Notes: a model not told the origin generated them from the sequence alone. 64,000 bases of DNA from CAXNKH01 sp049296795 (GCA_049296795.1 JBAQTC010000048.1:42354-106353); one strand, 5' to 3'. Positions 9,502 to 18,631 are shown, counted from the stretch's first letter. Numbers and translations are program-made.

Positions 9502-9852
9502 TTACGGTGAACCCACCGGCCGGTGGTAGGTGTAGTCCACGCTCACCCGGTACAGCCGGGCCTGATCTTCAAATTCGGACAGCCCCATGCGCACATCGGC
9601 GACGGTGCTCTTGTCTGCCAGCAACGCAGTCAGGACTTGGTCTTGCAGGTGCAAGGCCTCCTGGTACGTTCTGGCATAGGTGTCGACCTGCACGCGCACG
9701 CGCTGCAAGCCATGCGGCCCATCAATGCCGAAGATGTGCTCCTGCACGATGGGCGTGTAGACGATGGCTGGGTACTGGGTGTTTTCTGCAGCGACAAGCG
9801 CGTAGACCTCACCACCGGCCAAATCCTTGATGGCATCAAAGAAGTCCTGCAT
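9502..9852 (-). CDS. Tail completion / tail terminator protein (DUF3168 type)
   Basis: A 116-aa protein with features of the DUF3168 family (HK97 gp10/lambda U-like tail terminators): a conserved VQVDTYA segment near residue 54 and a C-terminal VSVDYTYHR. It should cap the tail tube at the head-proximal end. It sits between the HK97 gp10-like neck protein and the tail tube gene. Confidence 0.83.
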   Translation of the reverse strand: MQDFFDAIKDLAGGEVYALVAAENTQYPAIVYTPIVQEHIFGIDGPHGLQRVRVQVDTYARTYQEALHLQDQVLTALLADKSTVADVRMGLSEFEDQARLYRVSVDYTYHRPVGSP

Positions 9853-9854
9853 GG

Positions 9855-10343
9855 CTATTTCCTGTAGAGGTTCTTGGCTTCCTGCTCAATGCGTTCACTC
9901 AGCCGGTCCTTCATGGCCTGCACCGCTTCGCGTCGCTTGGCTTCCAGGGCTGGCCGCAGGAATGGCCGCGCGCGCATCTTGCGAGTGCCAAACTCCACGA
10001 AGCGCCAGTACCAGGCATCCTGAGACAGGTTGCCCTTCTTGCCTTGCTTGCGCAACTTCTTGCCGTGGCGCACCGTCACGAAGAAGGTCTGGCGCGTGAG
10101 GCTGGAGAGTTCAGGGATCTGTTTCATGATCACCGAGCGCTTGAGCGTTCCGGGTGGTGGCTGGTTGGGCCCCAGGACCTCGGCCGCCTTCGGGGCTCTC
10201 ATGCGGGCTTCATCGCGGATTACTTTGGCTCCGGCATAAACCGAAACGCGCAGGCCGTTCTTCGCCACCCGGTCTGGCAATTCGCGCAGGGCTTTGGCCA
10301 ATTCAGCCAGGCCCTCGACCTTGAAGCGTTCATGTTTAGCCAT
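9855..10343 (-). CDS. HK97 gp10-like head-tail (neck) protein
   Basis: A 162-aa very basic protein with the typical HK97 gp10 layout: an N-terminal helix on which it ELAKALRELP, a central region rich in Lys/Arg, and FVEFGTRKMRARPFLRPA near residue 120, the hallmark of this family. It probably acts at the neck where head and tail join. It overlaps the head closure gene by 8 bp. Confidence 0.88.
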   Translation of the reverse strand: MAKHERFKVEGLAELAKALRELPDRVAKNGLRVSVYAGAKVIRDEARMRAPKAAEVLGPNQPPPGTLKRSVIMKQIPELSSLTRQTFFVTVRHGKKLRKQGKKGNLSQDAWYWRFVEFGTRKMRARPFLRPALEAKRREAVQAMKDRLSERIEQEAKNLYRK

Positions 10344-10686
10344 CGTCCAGACCTTCGCTGGCCAACAGAACGACCAGGACGCGTTTCTCGTCCTCGTTCA
10401 GGGCCGAGTGGATGTTGAAGATCCGCGACCTGTAGAGCACCCGGTACTGGGCGACTTGCTGGGGGTTGTCAAAGATGCTCTGGTAGCGCACCGTGATCTG
10501 GTGCGTGAGTTCGGCCGAGATGCGACTGGCAATCACGGCTTCACGGCCGGACAGGGGCTGGATATCGGCCCACACTGTGGCCACATCAATCCATGTTCGG
10601 CTCGGGGCACCCAAGCTGTCTTTCACGGTGCTGGGGCGCTGGATCTTGATGCGTCGGCCCAGCGTTCCGGCTCCGATGGGGTTCAT
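10336..10686 (-). CDS. Phage head closure / head-tail adaptor protein
   Basis: A 116-aa protein of the phage head-tail joining family (SPP1 gp16/HK97 gp9-like stopper). The N-terminus GTLGRRIKIQRP and central VWADIQPLSGREA are characteristic. It should close the head portal after packaging. It overlaps the upstream connector gene by 4 bp. Confidence 0.88.
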   Translation of the reverse strand: MNPIGAGTLGRRIKIQRPSTVKDSLGAPSRTWIDVATVWADIQPLSGREAVIASRISAELTHQITVRYQSIFDNPQQVAQYRVLYRSRIFNIHSALNEDEKRVLVVLLASEGLDDG

Positions 10687-11306
10687 ATCAGGGGTACCTT
10701 GTAGGGATCGAGCAGGCCATCGATGAAGGGCAAGGGGTCAATACGCCCTCGTGTCATCGATGCCACCTCCTCGCGGTGAACGTAAAGTGATCCCACACGC
10801 AGCTTGATCCAGGTCTTGATGCCCTCAGGCACCGCTGCGGCGCTGCCATACCCTGCATCGAAGACAACGCTCACGGTGCCGATCTGCGGCAGAGAAATCG
10901 GCCAGATCTGTCCGAACACGGGCGTGATGCGGGCAGGCTCGCAGGCGCTGTCGACGGTGTAGTTCGCCGCTGGCATGACCTGCCAGGCGCCCGCCATGTC
11001 GAGATAGCGGATTTCCACCACCGACGCCACGGGCGACTTGGGCAGCAAAACAGCATGCCCGGGCAGCGTGAAGGTCTGCCCTGCGGGCACCCCCATCAGG
11101 CTGGGTCCGGGAAAGCTGTCGAGCACCATCCGCCAGCGCGCCGCCATCAACTGACGGTTGGTCAAGGTCTCGGCCGCCTGGCGTGCCGCCGAGATCAGGA
11201 CCTGTATCAGGCTGTCGTCGTCATCGAAGTCCACCCGCAGGTGGAGCTTGGCCTCGGCAAGCGAGATGGGCTCCCCTGCGGGTGGAGTGATCAACTGCAT
11301 GGGCAT
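10683..11306 (-). CDS. Head-tail connector protein (phiE125 gp8 / gp6-like)
   Basis: A 207-aa protein that begins LITPPAGEPISLAEAKLHLR, the signature of the gp6-like / phiE125 gp8 connector family. It should form the adaptor ring under the portal. Two ATGs lie at the start (11306 and 11300); either is possible. It follows an uncharacterised capsid-region gene and overlaps the head closure gene. Confidence 0.88.
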   Translation of the reverse strand: MPMQLITPPAGEPISLAEAKLHLRVDFDDDDSLIQVLISAARQAAETLTNRQLMAARWRMVLDSFPGPSLMGVPAGQTFTLPGHAVLLPKSPVASVVEIRYLDMAGAWQVMPAANYTVDSACEPARITPVFGQIWPISLPQIGTVSVVFDAGYGSAAAVPEGIKTWIKLRVGSLYVHREEVASMTRGRIDPLPFIDGLLDPYKVPLI

Positions 11307-11327
11307 GTGATTGCTCCACCCTCAGGC

Positions 11328-11774
11328 TCAGACCACCTGCGCGACCGCAGCCTGGTTGCTGGCATCCCCCGGCGCAAAGCGGGGGTTAAAGCCCAGCAAC
11401 TGCGCCGCCGTGAGGCTGGCAGCAACAGCCACCGTCAGCGACAGGCGCACGTAGGCGTAGCCGTTGGTGACATCCAGATCGTCCGGGCGCAGGTTGATCA
11501 GGGCCTGTTTGTTGTCACCCGTGGCCTTGACGATCTGGGTGATGGCTTTGCCCGTCACATCCTTGGCACCCGTGCCAGAAGCGTCGGTGGCCTGCTGCAG
11601 CTTGGCGTCCAGTGTGGCGCCCGTGCCCAGGACGCCGCTTTGCACAAGCGCCAGCAGACTGTGGTGGTTGCCCGCCGAAATCCATCCGGTGGTGACAGTG
11701 CCCACAGCCTGGCTGGCGGGGTCGATGGTGGCCAGAACCGAGAACAGTTCGCTGCCTTTTGCATTGGGAAACAT
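11328..11774 (-). CDS. Phage head-region protein of unknown function
   Basis: A 148-aa protein with no family I can name. It is rich in Ala, Val, Thr and Gly, without cysteines or membrane segments, and lies directly downstream of the capsid gene. A strong GAAGGAG precedes the ATG. A head decoration or stabilising role is plausible from position alone (lambda D-like location), but nothing in the sequence proves it. Confidence 0.7.
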   Translation of the reverse strand: MFPNAKGSELFSVLATIDPASQAVGTVTTGWISAGNHHSLLALVQSGVLGTGATLDAKLQQATDASGTGAKDVTGKAITQIVKATGDNKQALINLRPDDLDVTNGYAYVRLSLTVAVAASLTAAQLLGFNPRFAPGDASNQAAVAQVV

Positions 11775-11803
11775 CAGAGTTCTCCTTCAGTGATTGGCGA
11801 CGA

Positions 11804-13120
11804 TCAGCGTGCGCCCAGTTGGACAAAGGGCGACATGGTCGTGCTGCCCTTGGCGGGGGAGATCGGCGCAGCGATCTTGGATTGGCCGTCCATGCGGAAC
11901 GTGGTGCGGAAAGCCGTGAGGTCCGCATCGAAGTACAGGTGCATGGAGGTGGCCGTTTGCATGCCACCGGCCTTGGTGATGGTCTGGTAGTACGACAGAT
12001 CGGCCAGCAGCACGTCACCTGCAGAAGAGAAGGTGTTGGCGTGTTGCGAGACAAAGACCGGACGGCCCAGCAACGTGCCATAGGGCGAGACCTGGATGCC
12101 ACCCGGGTTCATGCCCGTAGGCAGGTAGATCGGGTAGTTGCCCAGCGTCAGCGTGAAAAGCGCGGGGAGCACGTCGTTGTTGACAATCCACACGGCCTTG
12201 CCAAACGAGCCCGGCGGCAGACGCGAGATCATCTTGGCCAAGTTCTGCGCCAAGAGGGTCTGCGTGGTCTGTCCCGATTCCTTGGCCACTGTCACCGTGG
12301 TGGCGTTGGTCATGCAACCCACCGGCAGGCCCGTGCCCGAGCCGAACAGAATCGACTCGTTGGTCTTCCAGCGAATGGATGTGGCGATCTTGTCGGGCAG
12401 GTAGGTGGAGAGCGCATTGGTGTCATCCAGCAGCTCATCGGTCACCGGCACCAGGGCCATGAGCTTTTTGAGGCGCAGAGTCGACAGACCCAGGACAGGC
12501 TTGGTACCCACGGCCGATGCGGCTTCGCCTTGCCAGTAGGCTCGGATGCCGTTGGTACCCCAGGGCGTGGTCTCGTCCTTGGGGAAGGCCATGGTGTTGC
12601 CCGTGATCTCGACGTTGTCGGTCATCGGCAGCAGGGAATCCTCGCCCAGCGAGAGCTGGAAAATTTCCTGTGCGAATTGCGGGGGCACGAGGAAACCGCC
12701 ATCTTGCGCCGCGCCTTCACTGCCAAACGAGGCAGGGGCCACGGCACTGCGATTCATGCCAATCAGCAGGCGGTCATCGATCGAGGAACCAGGGTTTTGC
12801 GCATGACGGACAGTTTTAAGGAACTCGCCAACGCTTTTGAAGCCATGCTTGGGATCCGATTCGGCGTTGCTCACTACCGTGATCACCGAGCCATTGGGCA
12901 GTTGGGCTGCGTGGCCCATCTGCGCTTCCTCGGCAATCAAGGCCGCTTCACGGTCGATCGCGGCCGAGGTGGCTTCGATCCTGGCTTTGAGGGCTTCAAA
13001 AGCACTGACCTCTTCTTCGTTCATGTCGCGCTGCTCGGCGGCAGCGATATCGGTCAGGGCGCGTGCGTCTTTGACCAGGGTGGCTTTGCGGGCTTGCAGC
13101 TCGCGCAGTTGCTTGCTCAT
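11804..13120 (-). CDS. HK97-family major capsid protein
   Basis: A 438-aa HK97-fold capsid precursor. The first ~110 residues are charged and coiled-coil, matching the delta scaffolding domain removed by the maturation protease. The body from about residue 135 has the conserved GGFLVPP entry, a spine helix region near 290-320 and PVFVSQ near 365. The S49-type protease lies just upstream. TGGAG precedes the ATG. An intrinsic-terminator-like hairpin lies in the 120-bp leader before this gene, which is unusual for a gene needed at very high level. Confidence 0.95.
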   Translation of the reverse strand: MSKQLRELQARKATLVKDARALTDIAAAEQRDMNEEEVSAFEALKARIEATSAAIDREAALIAEEAQMGHAAQLPNGSVITVVSNAESDPKHGFKSVGEFLKTVRHAQNPGSSIDDRLLIGMNRSAVAPASFGSEGAAQDGGFLVPPQFAQEIFQLSLGEDSLLPMTDNVEITGNTMAFPKDETTPWGTNGIRAYWQGEAASAVGTKPVLGLSTLRLKKLMALVPVTDELLDDTNALSTYLPDKIATSIRWKTNESILFGSGTGLPVGCMTNATTVTVAKESGQTTQTLLAQNLAKMISRLPPGSFGKAVWIVNNDVLPALFTLTLGNYPIYLPTGMNPGGIQVSPYGTLLGRPVFVSQHANTFSSAGDVLLADLSYYQTITKAGGMQTATSMHLYFDADLTAFRTTFRMDGQSKIAAPISPAKGSTTMSPFVQLGAR

Positions 13121-13134
13121 GGGATTAACTCCAG

Positions 13135-13172
13135 AAATGAAAAAACCGCCTGGTCGAGATGACTCAAGGCGG
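13135..13172 (-). terminator. Intrinsic terminator-like hairpin between protease and capsid genes
   Basis: On the minus strand CCGCCT and AGGCGG form a 6-bp stem; GAG/CTC inside the loop may extend it. TTTTTTCATTT follows. It lies about 15 bp upstream of the capsid ATG, inside the late operon. Confidence 0.6.
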
Positions 13173-13242
13173 CGACAGGGATGACGACCAACGGGTCGCA
13201 GGAAGGCGCAACCCTCAACGGAGGGCTGCTAAATGAAATGGA

Positions 13243-14169
13243 TCAGATCAGCGCAAGAGCGTCACGGGCCTGTTTCAGGCGGGACTGACTGCGTGGCTTG
13301 GTGCTTCGCACGCTGGCCTGCATCTTGGCCAGCACATCGTCAAAGGTGGCAATGCCGTCGACCATTCCAGCGGCCAGTGCGGCGTCTGCCCCAAGCACAC
13401 GACCTTCGCCCATGCCCGAGCGCACTTCGCTTGCCGAGACACCACGGCCTTGGGCCACGGCTTCGATGAAGGCGTTGTAGTAGTCATCCACACGGGACTG
13501 CATGAAAGCCTGAGCCTGTTTATCGAGCGGAACATACGGGTTGCCCTCGACCTTGAACTTGCCCGCCGAGATCAAGGTGGGCTTGACCCCTTCCTCTTCC
13601 AACGCCTTCGAGTAATCAAAGTGGGCCTGCCACACACCGATCGAGCCCACCTCGCCACCCGGGGTGACATAGAACTCGCTGGCCGAGCAGCCGATCCAGT
13701 AAGCGGCCGAGGCCGCCAGGCTGTTCGCCACGGCAATGACAGGCTTTTGGGCTCGGGCCTTGACGATTTCGCTGGCCAATTCGGAGACGCCATAGACGCT
13801 GCCCCCGGGACTGTCGATGTCGATCAGGATCTGGCCCACCGTGTCGTCGGCCAGCATCTGGCGCAGGACTGATGTGAACTGCTGGGTGCTGGTGCTGCCC
13901 GGCCCGGAGATGTCGTCGACCATGTTGCCGCGCTGCGTCACCACCCCGTACAGGGGCAGCACCGCGATACCGGTGCCCGTGCTGGCGGCTGCCATTTGCT
14001 TGCGGGTGTCACGCAGCACGCGGTCGGTGTTGACCTGAAACAGGGTCTCGTCGCTTGGCGGCTCGCCCGCAGACCAGCGTGTCAGGATGCCGGACATAGC
14101 CTGCAAACGCTCGGGCATCAGCGCCCAGGGGGTGGTCAGGAATTCTGAAAGCAGAAGTTGTTTGTTCAT
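13243..14169 (-). CDS. Phage head maturation protease, S49 (SppA/ClpP-fold) family
   Basis: A 308-aa serine protease that should cleave the capsid delta domain and itself. DIDSPGGSV near residue 117 starts the ClpP/crotonase core, the nucleophile is Ser154 in LAASAAYW, and the general-base lysine is Lys204 or Lys206 in SAGKFKVEGNPY. These match S49 peptidases. The ATG overlaps the portal stop (ATGA). The extra ~60 N-terminal residues are common in phage versions. Confidence 0.93.
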   Translation of the reverse strand: MNKQLLLSEFLTTPWALMPERLQAMSGILTRWSAGEPPSDETLFQVNTDRVLRDTRKQMAAASTGTGIAVLPLYGVVTQRGNMVDDISGPGSTSTQQFTSVLRQMLADDTVGQILIDIDSPGGSVYGVSELASEIVKARAQKPVIAVANSLAASAAYWIGCSASEFYVTPGGEVGSIGVWQAHFDYSKALEEEGVKPTLISAGKFKVEGNPYVPLDKQAQAFMQSRVDDYYNAFIEAVAQGRGVSASEVRSGMGEGRVLGADAALAAGMVDGIATFDDVLAKMQASVRSTKPRSQSRLKQARDALALI

Positions 14170-15650
14170 GTGTTCATTCCAAGTTGAATCAGAGAAGCGG
14201 CCAGTGCGGCCTCCTCAAAGGGCTGTGTTTGCAGCTGCGCCCAGGCGCTGACCTTGCTCACCTCAAGTCCAAAGGCCTGAGCAATCAGGTCGGTTTCGTT
14301 GGCTCCCAGGGAACCCTTCTTGGCGATGCGCCGGGCTAGCCGGGCTGAGTTGGACTGCACCAGCTTGCGAAAGCGCAAGCTCGATTCCTGATCGGCGGGG
14401 TCCGTTTCGTCCTCGGTAGGCGCCGGATCGGAGGATTCGGTCTCCTGCTCAGCCTCTTCGGCATCCTCTTCCTCCACCATGTTCAGTGGGCGAAGGGGTT
14501 GGTCCAGGCCTTGCAGCGGGTTGAGGTTTTCTGCAATGCGTGCCTCGTTGCGGGTGAGCCAGCCGTTCTGGATGCCGCTTTGGTAGTAGGCCGAGCGGCT
14601 GGCTGCATCGCCGCGCATCAGGTTGGCAAAGTCGAACTCGACTTCCAGCTGATCGCCATCGAGCATCAGATCGGATTCGATCGAGGCCTCCCAGCGTTCG
14701 GCCCAGGGCGTCATGGTGTGCATGACAAATTCCAGACTCTGCTGCTCGATGTTCGAGAACGTCGCGCGATCTAAATCGGCAATCATGTGTGGTGGCACAC
14801 GGAACATTCGAGCGATATCTGTTATCTGGAACTTGCGCAGCTCCAGGAACTGGGCGTCCTTGTTCGTGACCCCCACCTCATGGAACTTCATGCCGTTTTC
14901 CAGCACCAGGACTTTGCCCCGGTTGGAGCCGGACTGCGCCGCCTGGTAAGAATCCCTGAACACCCGCTTGGCCTCAGGGTCCTTGAAGGTGCCGGGAAAT
15001 TCGATCCAGCCGCCCGTGGGTTTGGCGTCGTTCGTGAAGAACCTCGCCCCGTAGTCCTGAGCGGCCAGGGCCATGCCCAGACTCTCGCGGGCCAACTCGA
15101 TGGGGCTCATGCCCATCAGACCGTCCGAGGACAGGCCGCGCAGGTGCCAGATCTGCCCGCGTGGGAATACGGTTTCATCCCCGTTTTGCATCCGAACCCG
15201 GTACCGAAAGTCCCCGCTGTCCATCACCTCCATGCGCACCCGGTCGGGGTGAATCGGCATGAGCTCGGTGATTTCTCCCTTGGGGTTGGCGATGATCTGG
15301 CAGAAAGCATTGCCCCTCAGGGCCAGGTGTCCCTGAAGCATCTCGCGCCACTCAAAGGGGTTCTGGAACCGGTTGGGCTTGCGGGCAAGGAGGCCGTAGA
15401 GCCAGTGATCGGTCACCCGATCCTTGCCTCCGTCTTTGCGCTGGCGGTACACCACCACCGGAAGAGACGCCATGGTCTCCGACAGGATGCGCACACAGGC
15501 ATATACCGCTACGAGCCGCAACGCCCCGTCAGGCGAGACGCGCATGCCTGAGGCGCTGCGCACCGACACCGGCTCAAAGAAGAAGTCTCCCCAAGGGGAT
15601 CGGTCACTGCTCGAAGCTCTGAATCGATCGATGAATGTGAAAAGTCCCAT
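14166..15650 (-). CDS. HK97-family portal protein
   Basis: A 494-aa portal protein forming the dodecameric DNA gate at the capsid vertex. Conserved pieces include the RLVAVYACVRILSETMASLP region near residue 45, the LMPIHPDRV segment near 130 and QSGSNRGKVLVLENG near 240. An acidic glutamate-rich stretch near residues 400-430 is followed by a basic tail. It sits between terminase and protease, as in HK97 and phiE125. Confidence 0.95.
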   Translation of the reverse strand: MGLFTFIDRFRASSSDRSPWGDFFFEPVSVRSASGMRVSPDGALRLVAVYACVRILSETMASLPVVVYRQRKDGGKDRVTDHWLYGLLARKPNRFQNPFEWREMLQGHLALRGNAFCQIIANPKGEITELMPIHPDRVRMEVMDSGDFRYRVRMQNGDETVFPRGQIWHLRGLSSDGLMGMSPIELARESLGMALAAQDYGARFFTNDAKPTGGWIEFPGTFKDPEAKRVFRDSYQAAQSGSNRGKVLVLENGMKFHEVGVTNKDAQFLELRKFQITDIARMFRVPPHMIADLDRATFSNIEQQSLEFVMHTMTPWAERWEASIESDLMLDGDQLEVEFDFANLMRGDAASRSAYYQSGIQNGWLTRNEARIAENLNPLQGLDQPLRPLNMVEEEDAEEAEQETESSDPAPTEDETDPADQESSLRFRKLVQSNSARLARRIAKKGSLGANETDLIAQAFGLEVSKVSAWAQLQTQPFEEAALAASLIQLGMNT

Positions 15651-15654
15651 TGCC

Positions 15655-17367
15655 TCAGAGCACCATCAACTCATAGTCGGATCCGAGCACCACCGAGTCC
15701 CCCGGTTTGATCGCCCTTGAGAGGGCCATGATCAGTGCCACGATGCCGTCTATCTTGTTTTCTGCTCGCTCCTTGCGTGGATAGATGTTGTCTTTGACGT
15801 CCAGGTGCGCCACCACGTTGCTGGCCATCCAGGCCAGTACCGGGTCGCCGTCATGGACGAGCTTCTTTTGCAAGACCAGGGCTTCAAGCGTCTTCATCGG
15901 TTCGCTGAAGTTCAGCACCGTGGGGCGCACCTCGATCATGGGCAGGCCCTCGGCCAGCATCCGGGTCGAGAGCTGCGTGGCCTGAAACGGGTCGAAGGCC
16001 ACCGCCTGAATCTCATAACGGGTGGCCATGTCCAGCAAGTCCGACTCGATCCAGCCGAAGTCGATCACGTTGCCCGGAGTAACGATGAGCCGCCCCGAAT
16101 GCATCCAGCCGCCGTACTGGCTATTGCCTGCGCCGTTGACCGTGTCCTCGGGCAGGTAGTACTTGCCAAAGGTCACGTAGGCGTCCGAAATCTCCGGATG
16201 CCGAAACACCGCTACCAGGGCGGCAATGTCCGTCTTGCTGGCCAGGTCCAGGCCAATCCAGCAGGGCTGACCTTCGAATTGATCAATGAACATGCCGTTC
16301 TCGGTACAGGCGTCCCAGGAGCGCATGTCCATCCAGGCTGTGTCGGCGTTCACCCATTCATTGAGGTGCTTGGTCTTGAAGTTGTTGACGGCGCTGGGCA
16401 GCTGCATCGCCTTGGCCTGCAGCGGCCCGAGCACCTCGGACCTCACCGAGATGCCCCAGTTGGGGTTGGCCTTGATGAGCGACTCTTCGGTTGTCCAGTC
16501 ATCCCCATCGTCCAGGCCATAGATGATCCCGAACTGGGTGTCATCCTCGAACACGCCATCGAGCAGCTTGGTCACAAAAGACCGAACCTCGTAGCAGATG
16601 CCTGCGCGGTTACTACCTGCCGTGGTGATCACCCACAAGAGCGAGTTGTCCCGTTTGCCGGTTCCGGTCTCTACCACGTCATAGACCGTGCGAGTCTTGT
16701 GGGCGTGGAGTTCATCCACGCAGCCAAAGTGAATGTTCAGACCGTCCAGCGTGGAGCCCTCGGCCGAGAGCGCCTCAAACTTGGAGCCCGTGGCCATCAC
16801 GTTCATGTTGTGCGCCCCGACATTCACCGAGAACCGGTTGCGAAACCCCGGGCTGCGGCGTGCCATGGTCTGCGCGTCCCCGAACACAATGCGGGCCTGG
16901 TCACGGGTGGTCGCCAGCGAATAGACCTCAGCACCACCTTCACCATCGGCTGCCAGCATGTACAGGCCCACCGCAGACGACAGAGTGGACTTGGCATTGC
17001 CTCGTGGCACCTCGATGTAGGAGCGGCGAAAGCGCCGCGTGCCATCGGCCTTGACCCAGCCGAACACCGTCGAGAGGATGAACACCTGCCACGGCTCCAG
17101 CGTGATGGGCTCTCCGGCAAGCGGGCCCTTGACGTGCGGCAGTCGCTCAATGAATGCGCACAGGTTGTCCGCCGGGTAGTAGGTCTTGCCGCTCTTGCTG
17201 GTGAGCTTGGGATTGAAGCGGTAGGGGCTGGCCTTGCCCTTGTACTTTTTCAGATCACTGAGTTGCCTTTGGCAGGCGGCCTTCACCCACTTGCACGCCA
17301 GGATCTCTCCGGCCACGACTTTCTCTGCGTACATCTTGGCAATGTCCGCATAACTGCCTTGAGCCAT
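15655..17367 (-). CDS. terL: Terminase large subunit
   Basis: A 570-aa packaging motor with ATPase and nuclease domains. The Walker A variant PRGNAKST is at residues 121-128 and the Walker B/catalytic Glu lies in CVDELHAHKT near residue 215. The RNase H-like nuclease begins with the acidic motif GLDLASKTD near 360 and has further acidic residues near 410-450. It follows TerS by 5 bp and precedes the portal gene. Length is normal for HK97-type TerL. Confidence 0.95.
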   Translation of the reverse strand: MAQGSYADIAKMYAEKVVAGEILACKWVKAACQRQLSDLKKYKGKASPYRFNPKLTSKSGKTYYPADNLCAFIERLPHVKGPLAGEPITLEPWQVFILSTVFGWVKADGTRRFRRSYIEVPRGNAKSTLSSAVGLYMLAADGEGGAEVYSLATTRDQARIVFGDAQTMARRSPGFRNRFSVNVGAHNMNVMATGSKFEALSAEGSTLDGLNIHFGCVDELHAHKTRTVYDVVETGTGKRDNSLLWVITTAGSNRAGICYEVRSFVTKLLDGVFEDDTQFGIIYGLDDGDDWTTEESLIKANPNWGISVRSEVLGPLQAKAMQLPSAVNNFKTKHLNEWVNADTAWMDMRSWDACTENGMFIDQFEGQPCWIGLDLASKTDIAALVAVFRHPEISDAYVTFGKYYLPEDTVNGAGNSQYGGWMHSGRLIVTPGNVIDFGWIESDLLDMATRYEIQAVAFDPFQATQLSTRMLAEGLPMIEVRPTVLNFSEPMKTLEALVLQKKLVHDGDPVLAWMASNVVAHLDVKDNIYPRKERAENKIDGIVALIMALSRAIKPGDSVVLGSDYELMVL

Positions 17368-17372
17368 TGAAC

Positions 17373-17837
17373 TTATCCCGCAATATCGGCCCAGGGGTCA
17401 TCATTTGTCCCAGGCTCTTGTGCAACATGGACCCTTGAGCGTGACGCGGGCGTGAACCCCATCTCAGCTTCGTAGCCCTTCATCTCCTGGGCTAGGTCCC
17501 GAATGACGTCCATCAGAGGCGAACGGCGCAAGATGCCGCTGGGGGTCTTGATGATCATCCCCGCCACCCCCGAACGATTGATCTTGGCCAGCGCCTCCCG
17601 GTACAGCCCGGCGCAATTAGCCCAGCGCTCGAGCACGGCCGCATCCAGCGAAGACAGCAGCCCCGGCGGAGCGTTCTCTACCGCGTAGGTCCACGCCTCC
17701 TTGGCGATGTCGGACATGTATTCCGGCGGATCGCCCAGCTTTCCCATTGGGCGGGGCTCGTTGGGGTTGGTGCGGCACTTTTGCAGCGTCCCCTTGATCT
17801 TCTTGACTGCAACGGGAAGGGGTTTACGACCGGCCAT
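17373..17837 (-). CDS. terS: Terminase small subunit, P27 family
   Basis: A 154-aa DNA-recognition subunit. The start MAGRKPLPVAVKKIKGT is typical of P27-family small terminases, so I prefer this ATG over one eight codons earlier, although neither has a clear Shine-Dalgarno. DAAVLERWA near residue 85 and a C-terminal acidic DDPW motif are also typical. Its partner TerL and an HNH nuclease flank it, the usual arrangement in cos-type HK97-like phages. Confidence 0.9.
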   Translation of the reverse strand: MAGRKPLPVAVKKIKGTLQKCRTNPNEPRPMGKLGDPPEYMSDIAKEAWTYAVENAPPGLLSSLDAAVLERWANCAGLYREALAKINRSGVAGMIIKTPSGILRRSPLMDVIRDLAQEMKGYEAEMGFTPASRSRVHVAQEPGTNDDPWADIAG

Positions 17838-17868
17838 GTGGACTAAAAAAAAGAATTTCAATTTGCAC

Positions 17869-17947
17869 GCGCAAAAAATTGCGCAAGCGCACGCATCTGT
17901 GGCGCCAGCCTGTAGAGATTCACCCCCCCTACCCCCTCAGGAGGGGG
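17869..17947. other. Candidate packaging (cos) region with two hairpins
   Basis: The ~100-bp spacer between the HNH and terS starts contains GCGCAA-aaaa-TTGCGC and a GC-rich palindrome CCCCCTC-ag-GAGGGGG. Phages with an HNH gene next to terS/terL usually carry cos nearby. The cut site itself cannot be read from the sequence, so this is a positional suggestion. Confidence 0.3.
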
Positions 17948-18317
17948 GCTGGTTGCGCAGGGATGCCGTCTCTGAGGCGGTCTTGGCGTTGTGACAGGGC
18001 ACGCACAGGCTTTGCAGGTTTGAGCGATCAAAGCGCTCACCGCCTTGCTTGACCGGAACGATGTGATCGACCACGTTGGCGGGCTGGAGCACGCCCTTGG
18101 CCTGGCACCTGCAGCAAAGCGGGTTATCCCGTAGCACCGCTGCACGCGTGTTACGCCACCTGGTCGACTGATAGAAGCCCAACTCGGTGTCGAACCCACG
18201 CCGCGCACGCCCGTACTCACGGTGCACTTGGGGCTGGTGATTGGCACAGTAACCGGGCACGTTCAGCACCTGCGCACAGCCCGGATATCTGCATGGAGTA
18301 GGCGCACTTCTCGGCAT
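17937..18317 (-). CDS. Phage HNH endonuclease
   Basis: A 126-aa HNH nuclease. N-terminal Cys residues (CRYPGC, YCANH) form a zinc knuckle. The HNH core has CCRCQ near residue 68, VVDHIVPV near 82, an Asn in RSNLQSLC and a final CHNAK. It lies directly upstream of terS and terL; in HK97-type phages such HNH proteins work with terminase in cos cleavage. It is the first minus-strand gene after a plus-strand cassette, so its promoter should lie in the 105-bp divergent gap to its right. Confidence 0.92.
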   Translation of the reverse strand: MPRSAPTPCRYPGCAQVLNVPGYCANHQPQVHREYGRARRGFDTELGFYQSTRWRNTRAAVLRDNPLCCRCQAKGVLQPANVVDHIVPVKQGGERFDRSNLQSLCVPCHNAKTASETASLRNQPPS

Positions 18318-18422
18318 CTCAATCGGCTTTCAAGGAATAAGCGACAGCTTGAAAAATTGACTTGGCTTCCTCTTGAATCAGAGCGTCAATGCTCTACATC
18401 GCAACAAGCAAAGGAGAGTGCA

Positions 18423-18620
18423 GTGATTACCGAAACAACCACCTTCACCGTCGACGAGCTTGGATTCATCCAGCTTGCCTTGAACAAGGTTCTCATCGCC
18501 GTCGCCAACGGCGAGCTCGACCTCAACAACCTGGCCCGCAAGGAACTCGCTAACCGAGGCCTGGACAAGCAAGGCCAGTGGGTTGGCTTTGACAAAGCCA
18601 ATCAGATCCACAACGCATGA
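18423..18620 (+). CDS. Small conserved prophage protein, unknown function
   Basis: A 65-aa protein starting at GTG six bases after a strong AAGGAGAG. The segment LNNLARKELANRGLDKQGQWVGF resembles short proteins seen in Burkholderiales accessory regions, recalled from memory. It is the first of four plus-strand genes embedded among minus-strand phage genes. No catalytic motif is visible. Confidence 0.7.
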   Translation: MITETTTFTVDELGFIQLALNKVLIAVANGELDLNNLARKELANRGLDKQGQWVGFDKANQIHNA

Positions 18621-18631
18621 GGACCCAAACC

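Noticed and set aside
11759..17370. Long plus-strand open frames opposite the capsid, portal and terminase genes.
   Set aside because: The minus-strand genes are clearly real; the mirror frames have low-complexity His/Arg/Gly-rich products without families.
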